From assembly GCF_000002425.4 (NCBI RefSeq), contig NC_037271.1:12098786-12162785 (forward strand): a stretch of DNA of 64,000 nucleotides, written 5' to 3'. A model generated the notes under the pieces. That model was not told where the DNA came from, made no database searches, and saw nothing but the letters and a program-made list of their open reading frames with translations. This document shows positions 25,329 to 36,000 of this stretch, one piece after another; position 1 is the stretch's first letter, and each line of letters begins with the position of its first letter. The position numbers and the translations under genes are program-made. Source of the DNA: Physcomitrium patens. Taxonomy: Eukaryota > Streptophyta > Bryopsida > Funariales > Funariaceae.

Positions 25329-25526
25329 GAGCCTTCTCTAGTCTTGTCAACTCGTTTCTTATTTCCAATCTAGTTTCAAGAGTCTTCATGTTTTCTAGTC
25401 TTTGGCAATAGCCATTCCAGTTTCTCTTTCAATATACATACTTGTTTATTTATATTTTTTTACCTTTCTTTGAGTGAAGGCTCACTTGTCTAAATTGCTC
25501 TTTTCATCAAGTTCTTATTCTTGACA
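25329..25526 (+). repeat. Truncated 5' LTR of element B
   Basis: Only the R/U5 end remains, starting within CCTTCTCTAGTCTTG and ending TTCTTGACA. It matches 37408-37605 of the 3' LTR. About 350 bp of U3 with the TATA box is missing. The primer site TTGATAAGAGT (one change) follows at 25529-25539. Confidence 0.85.
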
Positions 25527-25735
25527 AATTGATAAGAGTACACTTATAATATCAGAGCTTTGTTTTTTCTTGATAAAGAGTAGATTATCCCTTTTTCTTG
25601 ATAAGACATAAGCATATTAAGAGTTGCGGATTACCCTCTTTTAAACTGATATTATTTTTAGTATTTTCTTTGTTCTCAAGTCCGTTCTCTTACTTGTCTT
25701 GAGCATTATTAGACATTTTTTTTCTAGGTTTTATC

Positions 25736-26380
25736 ATGGCAGAGCTTGTCGAATTGAAGAGTGTAATGACACAAATGTAAGAACAATTGAGGCAATTAAT
25801 GCTTGTGATGCATCAACTTAATTCACCAATAGAAAGAGGAACAAGAATAATAGAAAGTGGAGATGTAGAGATGGTCAGAGCTGCCTCAACATCTACACCG
25901 AATCATCCCCTTCTCCCATGGTGGAACACCATTCAAATGCTAGAGAACCAAGAATTGCCTTACCCGAGAAATTTGATGGTACAAGATCAAAGTTTTGAGG
26001 ATTCATCAATCAAGTACAATTGACAATCGAACTTCAACTCCAAAGCTATCCAATTCCAGGATCACAAATCAGGTTTATTTGAACATTACTTTTCGGTTGT
26101 GCATTATCATAGTTTTCATCTTTTCTTGAATGACAAGGTCCAATATTGGATAATTTAGAAGCTTTCTTGGTAAAATTTCTATCTATGTATGGATAACATG
26201 ATACAGTTTGTGTTGTAACAAATAAGATCCATATCTTGCGACAAGAAAATCAATATGTAACAACATATCTTTCATAATTTTGACAACTTGCGATTGATAC
26301 CAAGTGAGATGATGCTGCACTCATTAGCCAATTCATTTATGGACTACAATATGAGGTAAAAAAATTGATGCTCAATTTAC
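25736..26380 (+). pseudogene. Gag, first part (element B), interrupted by element D
   Basis: It starts ATG at 25736 (MAELVELKS) and soon meets TAA where sister copies have CAA. The frame then shows the Gag core seen in element D, including FDGTRSKF. It stops at 26380, where element D begins, and resumes at 32731 with the DPQT-like piece. The joined gene is still broken by stops, so it gives no product. Confidence 0.85.
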
Positions 26381-26918
26381 TGTCACGGATATACATATAA
26401 TTATCTACAAGAGTCGATAAAAATATGTAAAAGTAGATAAAAGTAGGTTAATTATGCAATATCTTCTAGAAAAGCTTCCTAGAAGCTTCATAGATGCTGT
26501 TTTGACCTTATAGGAGTCCATAGTTGACTTTTAGGTTAGAAACTTGGTCAACAAGTTAGCCATGTACCACACATGTTGGTAGCTTGAAGGACAAGCTAAC
26601 TACGTAGTCCACTCATAGAAAACTTGCCTTGCAAGCAAAGACATGTGGCCTAGAAAGTCAACACATATTAGAGGTCTTATAGAATATCGCCACGTGGCTT
26701 CTAGTTAGATAGTATATATAGAGGCAAGAGTGAAGCTCTCTTCACTCTTGTCAACTCCTTTCTTGCTTCTAGTCTAGTTTCAAGGGTCTTTAGTTTTCTT
26801 GTCTTTTGGCAATAGCCATTCCAGTTTTTCTTTCAATATATATATTTGTTTATTTACCTCTCTTTGAGTGAAGGCTCACTTGTCTGAATTATTTTTCATC
26901 GAGTTCTTGTCCATGACA
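26381..26918 (+). repeat. 5' LTR of element D
   Basis: 538 bp, TGTCACGG to CCATGACA. TATATATA is at 26713-26720 and the predicted RNA start ACTCTTGTCAA at 26744-26754. An 11-bp inverted repeat, CAAGAGTGAAG (26725-26735) and CTTCACTCTTG (26740-26750), spans the start site around a 4-nt loop. Confidence 0.96.
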
Positions 26919-26920
26919 GA

Positions 26921-26931
26921 TTGACAAGAGT
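26921..26931 (+). other. Self-primer binding site of element D
   Basis: TTGACAAGAGT lies 2 nt after the LTR and pairs over all 11 nt with the predicted RNA 5' end (26744-26754). This is the arrangement of the Tf1 self-priming mechanism, in which the first 11 nt of the transcript are cut off and used as the primer. Function here is inferred from position and complementarity. Confidence 0.75.
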
Positions 26932-27129
26932 ACACTTACAATATCAGAGCTTTGTTTTTCTTGAGTAAGAGTGGATTACTCCTTTCTCTTGACAAGACAT
27001 AAGCGTATTAGAAGTTTGAGGATTACCCACTTCTAAACTGATATTGTTCTTAGTATCTTCTTTGTTATCAAGTCTTTCTTTTCTTTTGTCTTGAGGAGTA
27101 TCAAACAAATTTTTCTTCTTATTGTCATT

Positions 27130-28134
27130 ATGGCAGAGCTTGTTGAAATGAAGAGTGCAATGGCACAAATGCAAGAGCAAATGAGGGAGTTAATACTTGC
27201 GATGCATCAACTCAATTCACCAATACAGGAAAGAACAAGAATAGCAGAAAGTGGGGATATAGAGATAATCGGAGCTGCTTCAACATCTGCAACAAATCAT
27301 GTTCCTTCTCCAATTGTACAACACCCTATAAGCACTAGAGAACCAAGAATTGCCTTACCCGAGAAATTTGATGGTACGAGATCAAAGTTTCGAGGGTTCA
27401 TCAATCAAGTACAATTGGCAATCGAACTTCAACCGCAAAGCTATCCAACTCCAGGATCACAAGTCAGGTTTATTGGCACTCTACTTTCTGGTTCTGCATT
27501 ATCGTGGTTTTCGTCTTTTCTTGAACAACAAAATCCAATATTGGATAATTTGGAAGCTTTTTTGGCGGAGTTTCGATCTATGTATGGTGAACACGATGCA
27601 ACTCGTGTTGCAACAAATAAGATCCAAATTCTGCGACAAGAAAATCACTCAGTAACAGTGTATGCTTCACAATTTCGACAACTTGCAATTAACATCAAGT
27701 GGGATGATGCTGCACTCATCAGTCAATTTCTTTATGGATTGCAATACGAAGTAAAGAAATTGATGCTCAACTTACCTGATCCTCAAACTTTGAGTCAAGC
27801 AATCGATTTTGCGGTAAAATGTGATAATCAACTTTTCAAATTTTGATCCGAGAATCATTCACGGGAACCTCAACGTTATTACTCAATGGCAACATCAACA
27901 TCTTTGCCTAACGTACATTTGGAAGTAGAAGACATGCAAATTGACGCGGTACGTTTTAAACCCCTAAATGAGCAAGAAAAGATTCGTCGTCGTCAAGAAG
28001 GATTATGTTTATATTGCGGAGAACCTAAGCACACTGCTCAACATTGTCCAAAGAAACGATGCAACTATAAAATGAGGGTTACGACGGTCAAAGAAGAGAA
28101 CATGTCGGAAAACGGATTCGTCCAGCTACAATAG
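27130..28134 (+). pseudogene. Gag (capsid and nucleocapsid) of element D, one premature stop
   Basis: ATG at 27130 (MAELVEMKS) is conserved in copies B and C and was preferred to the longer in-frame start at 27091. The capsid part (KFDGTRSKFRGFINQ, ALSWF, DPQTLSQAIDFAVKCD) is the retrotransposon Gag type. TGA at 27844-27846 replaces a CGA seen as CGA in B, so capsid and nucleocapsid are separated. After it, the zinc knuckle C-x2-C-x4-H-x4-C (CLYCGEPKHTAQHC) lies at about 28009-28050. The Gag frame ends at TAG 28132-28134, which all well-preserved copies share. The protein coats the RNA in virus-like particles. Confidence 0.92.
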
Positions 28135-28139
28135 GGACC

Positions 28140-31100
28140 ATGCAGCTGGAACCTTGTACAATTCCTAATGAAGGTCCTATCCTCTCCTCAGAACCCTCTC
28201 CTTGTTTTATAATAGACTTATATTTAGGACCTAAGAATTACAAAGCCTGTGCTTTATTAGATTCGGGAGCCTCAACATGTTTTTTAGATGAACAATTTGT
28301 TAAAAGTCGTAAAATACCTTTTGTACAGAAACCTAAACCAGTACATGTAGAAGTCATAGATGGTCGTCCCTTGTCTTCTGGAGATGTCACTCATAAAACT
28401 CATCCTATAAAAGTAACAATAGACGGTCATGATAGCTATATAGCTTTTAACATAATTAAATCCCCGTCCAATCCAGTTATTTTAGGTTTATCCTGGCTAG
28501 AAAAATATAACCCTCGAATAGATTGGAATTCACGTAAACTTGACTTTTTCCAGAGCGTTATTAATAGTTCTATCAACCAAGTAAAAAAATTATAAGTCTA
28601 GTATAGTAAAACCCGTACTGATAGGTACAAAAGTATTTATACACGCAGCAAAAGAAGGATCAACTTTTGCTATTTATGCTGCACCTATTTTTGAAAACGT
28701 AAAGACTTCAAGTGGCATTCCAAGTCAATATCAGGAGTATCAAGACGTTTTTGAAAAAAAGAATGCAGATATTCTTCCTGAGCATCGCCCATATGATTGT
28801 TCAACCGACCTCAAGGAAGGAACTCAACCACCATTTGGATCAATTTACAGTTTATCGCAAGATGAGATGGCTGAACTTAAGACATATATTGACGAGAATT
28901 TAGCGAAGAATTTCATACGCCATTCAAAATTTCCAGCAAGAGCTCCAATTCTATTCATAAAGAAAAAAGATGGATCTTTACGAATGTGTGTTGATTATCG
29001 AGAACTCAACAAGATCACAATCAAGAACAGGTATACATTACCTTTGATATCAGGACTCCTTGACCAGTTGAATCAAGCTAAGATCTATACAAAAATAGAT
29101 CTAAGAGGAGCATATAATCTAGTACGGATCAAAGAAGGAGATGAATGGAAGACTGCGTTTCGAACCAGGTATGGACATTTCGAATATAATGTCATGCCCT
29201 TTGGACTCACGAATGCACCAGCTGCTTTTCAACATCTCATGAATGATGTATTTCATGAATTCTTAGACAATTTTGTCGTGTGCTATCTAGACGATATCTT
29301 GATCTATTCTAAGAACGTCGAAGAACATGAAATACATGTTCGTCAAGTATTACAAAAACTTAGAGATGCAGGATTGTACGCCAAGATGGAAAAGTGTGTA
29401 TTTCACACTACTCAAGTTGACTTTTTAGGATATATTATTTCAAATGATGATCTCATGATGGATTCTAAGAAAGTCCAAACAATCATGGATTGGAAGATTC
29501 CAAGGACAGTAAGAGATGTCGAATATTTCTTGGGATTTACCAATTACTATCGGATCTTCATCAAAGATTTCTCACGAGTTATAGCTCCACTTACATGCTT
29601 GACTAGTAGAGACAAATTCCAATGGAATCAAGAAGCGGAAGTAGCATTTGAAGCCTTGAAGACATCGTTTGTCTCTGCACCAGTCTTATATCGTGTTGAC
29701 TTTTCCAAGGCATTTTTTATGGAAACAGATGCATCAGATTTTGCCTTGGATGCAGTTTTATCACAAATGGGAACAGATGACAAACTTCATCTGATAGCTT
29801 TTCATTCAAGAAAATTCTCAGCAGCCGAGATCAATTATTAGATCCACGATAAAGAACTTCTTGCGATCATGGATTCTTTTCAAGAATGGCGTCATTATCT
29901 AAAAGGCGCTTCTAGTCTAGTCACTGTGTATACAGATCACAAGAACCTCGAGTATTTCATGTCAGCACACATGTTGAATCGTCGTCAAGCTCGTTGGAGT
30001 ATGTCTTTGTCAAGATTCGAGTTCATTATCACTTATCGACCAAGAAAACAACAAGGTTTATCTGATCCCTTATCTAGACGTTCTTATTTTGCACCAAAAG
30101 AAGGAGATGCACCTTTTGAGCAATAAAGAATGGTCCTCTTGAAACCGGAGCAATTTCATCTCCAAACAATGAAATCAACATTGACTGTTGATTCAACTTT
30201 TCTCAAGCAAATCCAATCCAGTATGTCCTCAGACCCTCTTGTTCATGATATCGAGAATAATTCTTCCAAGTCTCATGATCCTTCTAAGTTTGAATTCAAG
30301 AATAATCTATTATATTTTGAAAGACGCCTATATGTTCCAGAAGGAGAAGTACGTTTACATGTTCTTCAAGCAGGTCATGACTTTCCAGCAGCAGGGCACT
30401 TTGGATATAATAAGACTTTGGAACTCATATCAAGAGATTTTTGGTGGCCACAAATGTGGAAGTCAGTCAAAGACTTTGTACAATCATGTGATATTTGTTC
30501 AAGATCAAAAATTCCTCGTCATCGACCTTACGGACTTCTTTAGCCATTACCTATACCACAACAACCATGGTCTTCTGTTTCTATGGATTTCATTAGAGAT
30601 CTTCCAAGCTCAAGATCTTATGATTCTATATTTGTGATAGTAGATCGTTTCACCAAGATGGCACATTTTGTGCCATGTACAAAATCTATCACAGGTGAAG
30701 AAACAGCTAAGTTTTTCATTGATAATATCTATCGCTATCATGGATTACCTAAAGATATCATATCGGATAGGGGAACTCAATTTGTGTCAAGATTCTGGAG
30801 GACCCTTTTCAAGATTTTAAAAGTGGACATAAAGCTATCTTCGGCTTTCCATCCTCAAACTGATGGACAAATAGAGCGCGTAAACCAAGTCTTGGAGCAA
30901 TATTTAAGGTGTACTATCAACTATCAACAAGATGATTGGACAACCCTTCTGCCATTGGCAGAGTTTGCTTATAATAATACGGTACATTCTTCCACGTAAC
31001 AAACACCTTTCTTTGCCAATTATGGCTATCATCCACGACTTGATACTTATGATTTTTCAAAAGTTGATAATCCTACAGCAGAAGATATGGCAAATCGGTT

Positions 31101-31629
31101 GTCAGAGTTACATGCAATAATGAAGACGTAATTGAAGGAAGCTCAAGAACGACAAAAGATAAACGCAGATCTATATCGTAAGGAGCAACCACAACTCAAC
31201 GTGGGTGATAAGGTATGGCTACTTCGTCGCAATATCAAGACTACTCGAACTTGTGACAAGTTGGACTATCGTAGGCTTGGCCCCTTTTCTGTTTCTGAAC
31301 AGATCAACCCAGTTGCATATCGGTTACATCTACCGGAGTCAATGAAGATCCATCATGTATTCCACGTGTCTCTTCTTGAACCATATAAGACAGTGGATAT
31401 AGAAGGAAGAAGACAAATGCCACCGCCTCCTATAGAAGTAGATAATAATGAAGAATTTGAGGTGGAAGAGATATTAGACTCGAGGCGGCGCCGAAATAAG
31501 CTGAAATATCTTGTTGATTGGCGCGGATATGATATTAGTGAACGCACATGAGAGCCATCCAGGAATCTAGCAAATGCATCAGCTAGAGTCAAAGTTTTTC
31601 ATCAACGACATCTATCAAAATCAAGATGA
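28140..31629 (+). pseudogene. Pol polyprotein of element D: protease, RT, RNase H, integrase, chromodomain
   Basis: Pol lies in the -1 frame relative to Gag. Domains: aspartic protease with LLDSGAS (about 28254-28274); reverse transcriptase with the catalytic YLDD at 29284-29295; RNase H from METDASDF (about 29720) to 30060; integrase with its zinc region (about 30380-30510), DDE core (about 30580-30910) and GPF-type module (about 31285); then a chromodomain (about 31450-31600) with EFEVEEI, YLVDWRGYD and E-R-T before the lost Trp, keeping F/W/Y at the aromatic cage positions. Breaks: a one-base insertion in the A-run near 28587-28592, and stops at 29839, 30124, 30541, 30997, 31129 and 31549, most of them C-to-T or G-to-A. 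The natural end is TGA 31627-31629. Confidence 0.93.
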
Positions 31630-31723
31630 TAATCTCTCTTATAAAAGAGACAAGATTGAGGCAAGATAACATTCAATTTCCTATCCTTGTTTGTAACTTC
31701 TTTGCATTTGTGATGCTAATTAG

Positions 31724-32146
31724 ATGGAGAGCCAACAACTAGCGGATTCAACTCAAGAACCTTTGTTTGCTGACTTACCGGATGAGACATTGCGATTGTC
31801 ACAACCTTCAAGATGACGCAACCAAGATGAAGACCCTCAAGAACGACATGTTCTTCCTCGAATAGATGGTGAGATACAACGCATTTGGTATCTCGACCTT
31901 GGAAGAGATTCTCGATGTTTGGTGATATTACTGGAGATAGGAACGACTGCTGATGGTGTTTCAAATGTATTATTTTAAGGAAGTTATGAAGGCCTCTATA
32001 ATGATCAAATAACAGGGTGGTCTTCTCGCCATAGAATGGGACACTATCGATGGCTAAGAGGACCCATCAACTACCTTCGAAGAGAACAGAGATCAGAGTA
32101 TGTAGCAAATACAATTCGCCACATATTAGACTTTCTCAACATATAA
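31724..32146 (+). pseudogene. Unassigned third ORF (ORF3) of element D, 423 nt, two internal stops
   Basis: From ATG 31724 to TAA 32144-32146, 140 codons. It begins 94 nt after the pol stop and ends about 28 nt before the polypurine tract. This is the least damaged copy in the window: one stop is TGA where a sister copy has CGA, and one is TAA where sisters have GAA. It is rich in charged residues. Conserved pieces are LFADLPDETLRLSQPSR, RDSRCLVILLE, GHYRWLRGPIN and the C-terminal DFLNI. No signal peptide, transmembrane segment, zinc motif or enzyme signature is visible, which speaks against an envelope protein. Unknown function. Confidence 0.78.
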
Positions 32147-32173
32147 TCACCGCTCCTCGTGGAACTCGTTCCT

Positions 32174-32187
32174 AGAAGGGGGGATAA
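32174..32187 (+). other. Polypurine tract of element D
   Basis: AGAAGGGGGGATAA directly abuts the TGTCACGG of the 3' LTR and is identical to the tract of element E. Confidence 0.9.
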
Positions 32188-32725
32188 TGTCACGGATATA
32201 CATATAATTACCTATAAGAGTCGATAAAAGTATGTAAAAGTAGATAAAAGTAGGTTAATTATGTAATATCTTCTAGAGAAGCTTCCTAGAAGCTTCATAG
32301 ATGCTGCTTTGACCTTATAGGAGTCCATAGTTGACTTTTAGGTTAGAAACTTGGTCAACAAGTTAGCCATGTACCACACATGTTGGTAGCTTGAAGGACA
32401 AGCTAACTACGTAGTCCACTCATAGAAAACTTGCCTTGCAAGCAAAGACATGTGGCCTAGAAAGTCAACACATATTAGAGGTCTTATAGAATATCGCCAC
32501 GTGGCTTCTAGTTAGATAGTATATATAGAGGCAAGAGTGAAGCTCTCTTCACTCTTGTCAACTCCTTTCTTGCTTCTAGTCTAGTTTCAAGGGTCTTTAG
32601 TTTTCTTGTCTTTTGGCAATAGCCATTCCAGTTTTTCTTTCAATATATATATTTGTTTATTTACCTCTCTTTGAGTGAAGGCTCACTTGTCTGAATTATT
32701 TTTCATCGAGTTCTTGTCCTTGACA
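32188..32725 (+). repeat. 3' LTR of element D
   Basis: 538 bp, TGTCACGG to CCTTGACA, followed by the target duplication TTTAC. TATATATA is at 32520-32527 and ACTCTTGTCAA at 32551-32561, spacing 31 bp as in the 5' LTR. Confidence 0.96.
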
Positions 32726-32730
32726 TTTAC

Positions 32731-33003
32731 CTGATCCTCAAACATTGAGTCAAGCAATTGATTTTGCTGTAAAATGTGACAATCGACTTTTTGAATTTCG
32801 ATCTGAGAGTCACATAAGTAGGCTTCAATATTATTACAATTCAATGGCAACACTTATCTTCAGAAGAAGGATTGTGCTTATATTATAGAGAACCTAAGCA
32901 CACTGCTCAACATTGCCCAAAGAAGCGACACAACCATAAAATGAAGAGTACGGTAATCAAAGAAGATAGCATGTCAAAAAACAAAGTAGTCCAGCTACAA
33001 TAG
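32731..33003 (+). pseudogene. Gag end of element B with -1 slippery heptamer
   Basis: Continues the B gag after element D. It keeps the end of the zinc knuckle (EPKHTAQHC), but the first CxxC is damaged (TATTATAG) and about 90 nt before it are deleted. The in-frame heptamer A-AAA-AAC at 32976-32982 is followed after six codons by the Gag stop TAG at 33001-33003. Pol (from about 33009) is in the -1 frame, so this is a textbook position for Gag-Pol frameshifting. Confidence 0.8.
32976..32982 (+). promoter_or_regulatory. Putative -1 ribosomal frameshift site (A AAA AAC), element B
   Basis: The heptamer fits X-XXY-YYZ in the Gag frame. Slipping back one base joins Gag to the open Pol frame without meeting a stop. 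Element C has A AAA AAT at the same place (42468-42474, minus). Element D has a degraded form (CGGAAAACG at 28106-28114). Confidence 0.65.
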
Positions 33004-36000
33004 GGACCGTGCAGGTTGAACCTTGTACAATGCCTAGTGAAGGTCCTATCCTCTCCTCAGAATCCTCTCCATGTTTTATGATAAATGTTATTTTAGGATC
33101 TAAACATGACAAAGCCTCTACCTTGTTAGATTCAGGAGTCTCAACATGTTTCTTAGATGAAGAATTTATTGAAAGACATAGCATATCTTTAATAAAGAAA
33201 ACTAAACCTATTCATGTAGAAGTCATAGAAGGTCGTCCATTATCTTCTGGAGATATTAATCACAAAATCCTTCCTATAGAAATAATAATCAATGGTCATA
33301 ATAGCTTTGTAGTATTTAATATCATTAGATCTCCCTCTAATCCAGTCATTTTAGGTTTATCGTGGGTAGAAAAATACAACCTTCAAATAGATTGGATTTC
33401 TCGAACTCTTACTTTCTTTAAAAGTATAACTAATAATATAGTTAATCAAGTAGAGAGTCATAAGTCCAGTTCAATTAAACCTGTATTTATAACTGTAAAA
33501 ACTTTCTTGCATGCTACTATGAAAGAATCACCATATATTATTTATGCCACACTCGTTTCTAATGGTGCAAAGACTTCACATGGCATTTCAAGCCAATATC
33601 AAGAATTTATAAATGTATTTGAAAAAAAGAATGCGGATACAGTTTTGAAACATCGTCCCTATGATTGCTTAATTGACCTTCAAGAAAGAGCACAATCGCC
33701 ATTTGGACCAATCTACAATTTATCACAAAATGAGTTGACTGAACTCAAGGAGTATATTGAAGAAAATCTAGCCAAGAATTTACTACGCCATTCTAAATCT
33801 CTGGCAGGAGCTCTAATTCTATTTGTGAAGAAAAAAGATAGATCATTGCGGATGTGGGTTGATTATTGAGGACTTAAAAAGATTACCATCAAGAACATGT
33901 ATCCACTACCTTTAATATCTAGACTTCTTGATCAGTTGAATCAAGCTGAGATCTATACAAAAATAGATCTTCGGAGAGCATACAAACTAGTATTCATCAA
34001 AGAAGGAGATGAATGGAAGACTGTGTTTCAAACTAGGTATGGATATTTGGAATACAACGTGATGCCTTTTGGACTTACAAATGCACCAGCAGCTTTTTAA
34101 CATCTAATGAATGATATTTTTTGAGAGTTTTTGGACGATTTTGTGGTTTGTTATCTAGACGACATCTTGATCTATTGTAAGAATCCAGAAGAATATGAAC
34201 TTCAGATTGGTCATGTGTTACAAAAATTAAGAGATGCAAGACTCTATGCCAAGATAGAAAAGAGTGTATTCTATACTACTCAAGTCAATTTCTTAGGTAA
34301 CATCATTTCAAATGATGGACTTATGATGGATCCTAAGAAAGTTCAAACTATTATAGATTGGAAGATCCCAAAAATGGTAAGAGATGTCCAATACTTTTTG
34401 AAATTTGCCAACTACTATCGGATCTTCATCAAAGACTTCTCTCAAGTTGCAGCTCCACTTACATGTTTGACTTGTAAAGACAAATTCCAATTGAATCAAG
34501 AAGCAGAAGTTGCTTTTGAATCTTTAAAAACAATATTTGTTTCTGCATGAATCTTATATTGTATTGATTTTTCCAAAGCGTTCTTTATGGAAACAGATGC
34601 ATCAGACTTTTCTTTGGATGTGGTTTTGTCACAAATGGAAACAGATGACAAAGTTGATCTAATAGCCTTTCATTCAAGAAAATTCTCAGTAGCAGAAATC
34701 AATTATGAGATCCATGACAAAGAACTTCTTGCAATTGTGGATTCTTTTCAAGAATGGCATCATTATCTAGAAGGCGCTTCCAGTCCAGTCACCGTATATA
34801 TGGATAATAAGAAACTCAATTGTCTCATGTTAGCACATGTATTAAATCATCGTCAAGCTTGTTGAATCATGTTTTTATCAAGATTTGAGTTCATCATCAC
34901 TTATTGGCCAAAAAAATAATAAGATTTGTCTGATGCCTGATCTAGGCATTCTTATCTTGCACCAAAAGAAGGAGATGCAGCTTTTGAGTAACAAAGAATG
35001 GTTCTCTTGAACCTGGAGCAATTTCATCTCCGAGAAATAAAATCAACATTGACCGTTGATTTAACTTTACTCAATCAACTCTAGTTATGTATGTCTTTAG
35101 ATCCTCTTGTTCATGATATCAAGAATAATTGTTCTAATTCTCATGATCTCTCTAAATTCGAGTTCAAAAACAACCTATTCTATTTTAAAAGATGCCTATA
35201 TGTTCCACAAGGAGAAGCACGTTTACGTGTTCTTTAAGCTCGTCATGACTTCCCAACAACAGGGTATTTTGGATACAATAAGACTTTGGACCTAATATCT
35301 TTGAATTTTTGGTAGCTTCAGATGTGGAAGACAATCAAAGATTTTGTACAATAATGTGATGTCTACTCAAGATCAAAAATTCTTTGTCATCGACCTTTTG
35401 GTCTTCTTCAGCCATTACCCATTCCAGAACAACCATGGTCTTTTGTTTCTATATATTTCATTACGAATCTTCCAATCTCAAGTTCTTATGACTCTATGTT
35501 TGTGATAGTAGATCGTTTTACCAAGATGGCACATTTTATACTATGTACAAAATCTATCACATGTGAAGAAATAGCTAAGCTCTTTCTTAACAATATCTAT
35601 CGCTATCATGGATTATCCAAAGATATTATATCAGATAGGGGAACTCAATTTGTATCAAGATTTTGGCGGACTTTTTTGAAGATTTTAAAAGTAGATATAA
35701 AACTATCTTTGGCATTCCATCCTCAAATGGATGGACAAATGGAGCGTATTAATCAAGTTTTGGAGCAATATTTAAGATGTACCATTAACTATTAACAAGA
35801 TGATCGGACAACTCTTTTATCATTGATAGAGTTTGCTTACAATAACACGGTACATTCTTCTACAAAACAAACACCTTTCTTTACTAATTATGGTTATTAT
35901 CCAGAACTTGATACTTTTGACTTTCAAAAGTTGATAATCCTGCAGCAAAAGATTTGGCGATTCATTTGTCAAAGCTACATGCAACGATGAAGGTGTAGTT

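Larger units (their letters stand above)
26381..32725 (+). mobile_element. Element D: youngest, structurally complete chromovirus (6345 bp)
   Basis: Both LTRs are 538 bp and begin TGTCACGG and end TGACA. By eye they differ at about seven positions, six of them transitions. The target duplication TTTAC is perfect (26376-26380 and 32726-32730) and interrupts the gag of element B. Internal order: self-primer site, gag, frameshift region, protease, reverse transcriptase, RNase H, integrase, chromodomain, ORF3, polypurine tract. Despite the young LTRs, gag and pol contain several stops and one single-base insertion, so this copy needed proteins from elsewhere or was damaged soon after insertion. 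Confidence 0.97.

Noticed and set aside
26938..26953. tRNA-Met-like primer site (ATATCAGAGCTTTG)
   Set aside because: It resembles the common plant primer site TGGTATCAGAGC, but it lies about 20 nt inside the LTR border fixed by the TTTAC duplication. It lacks the TGG start and is absent from element A. The 11-mer directly next to the LTR fits better.
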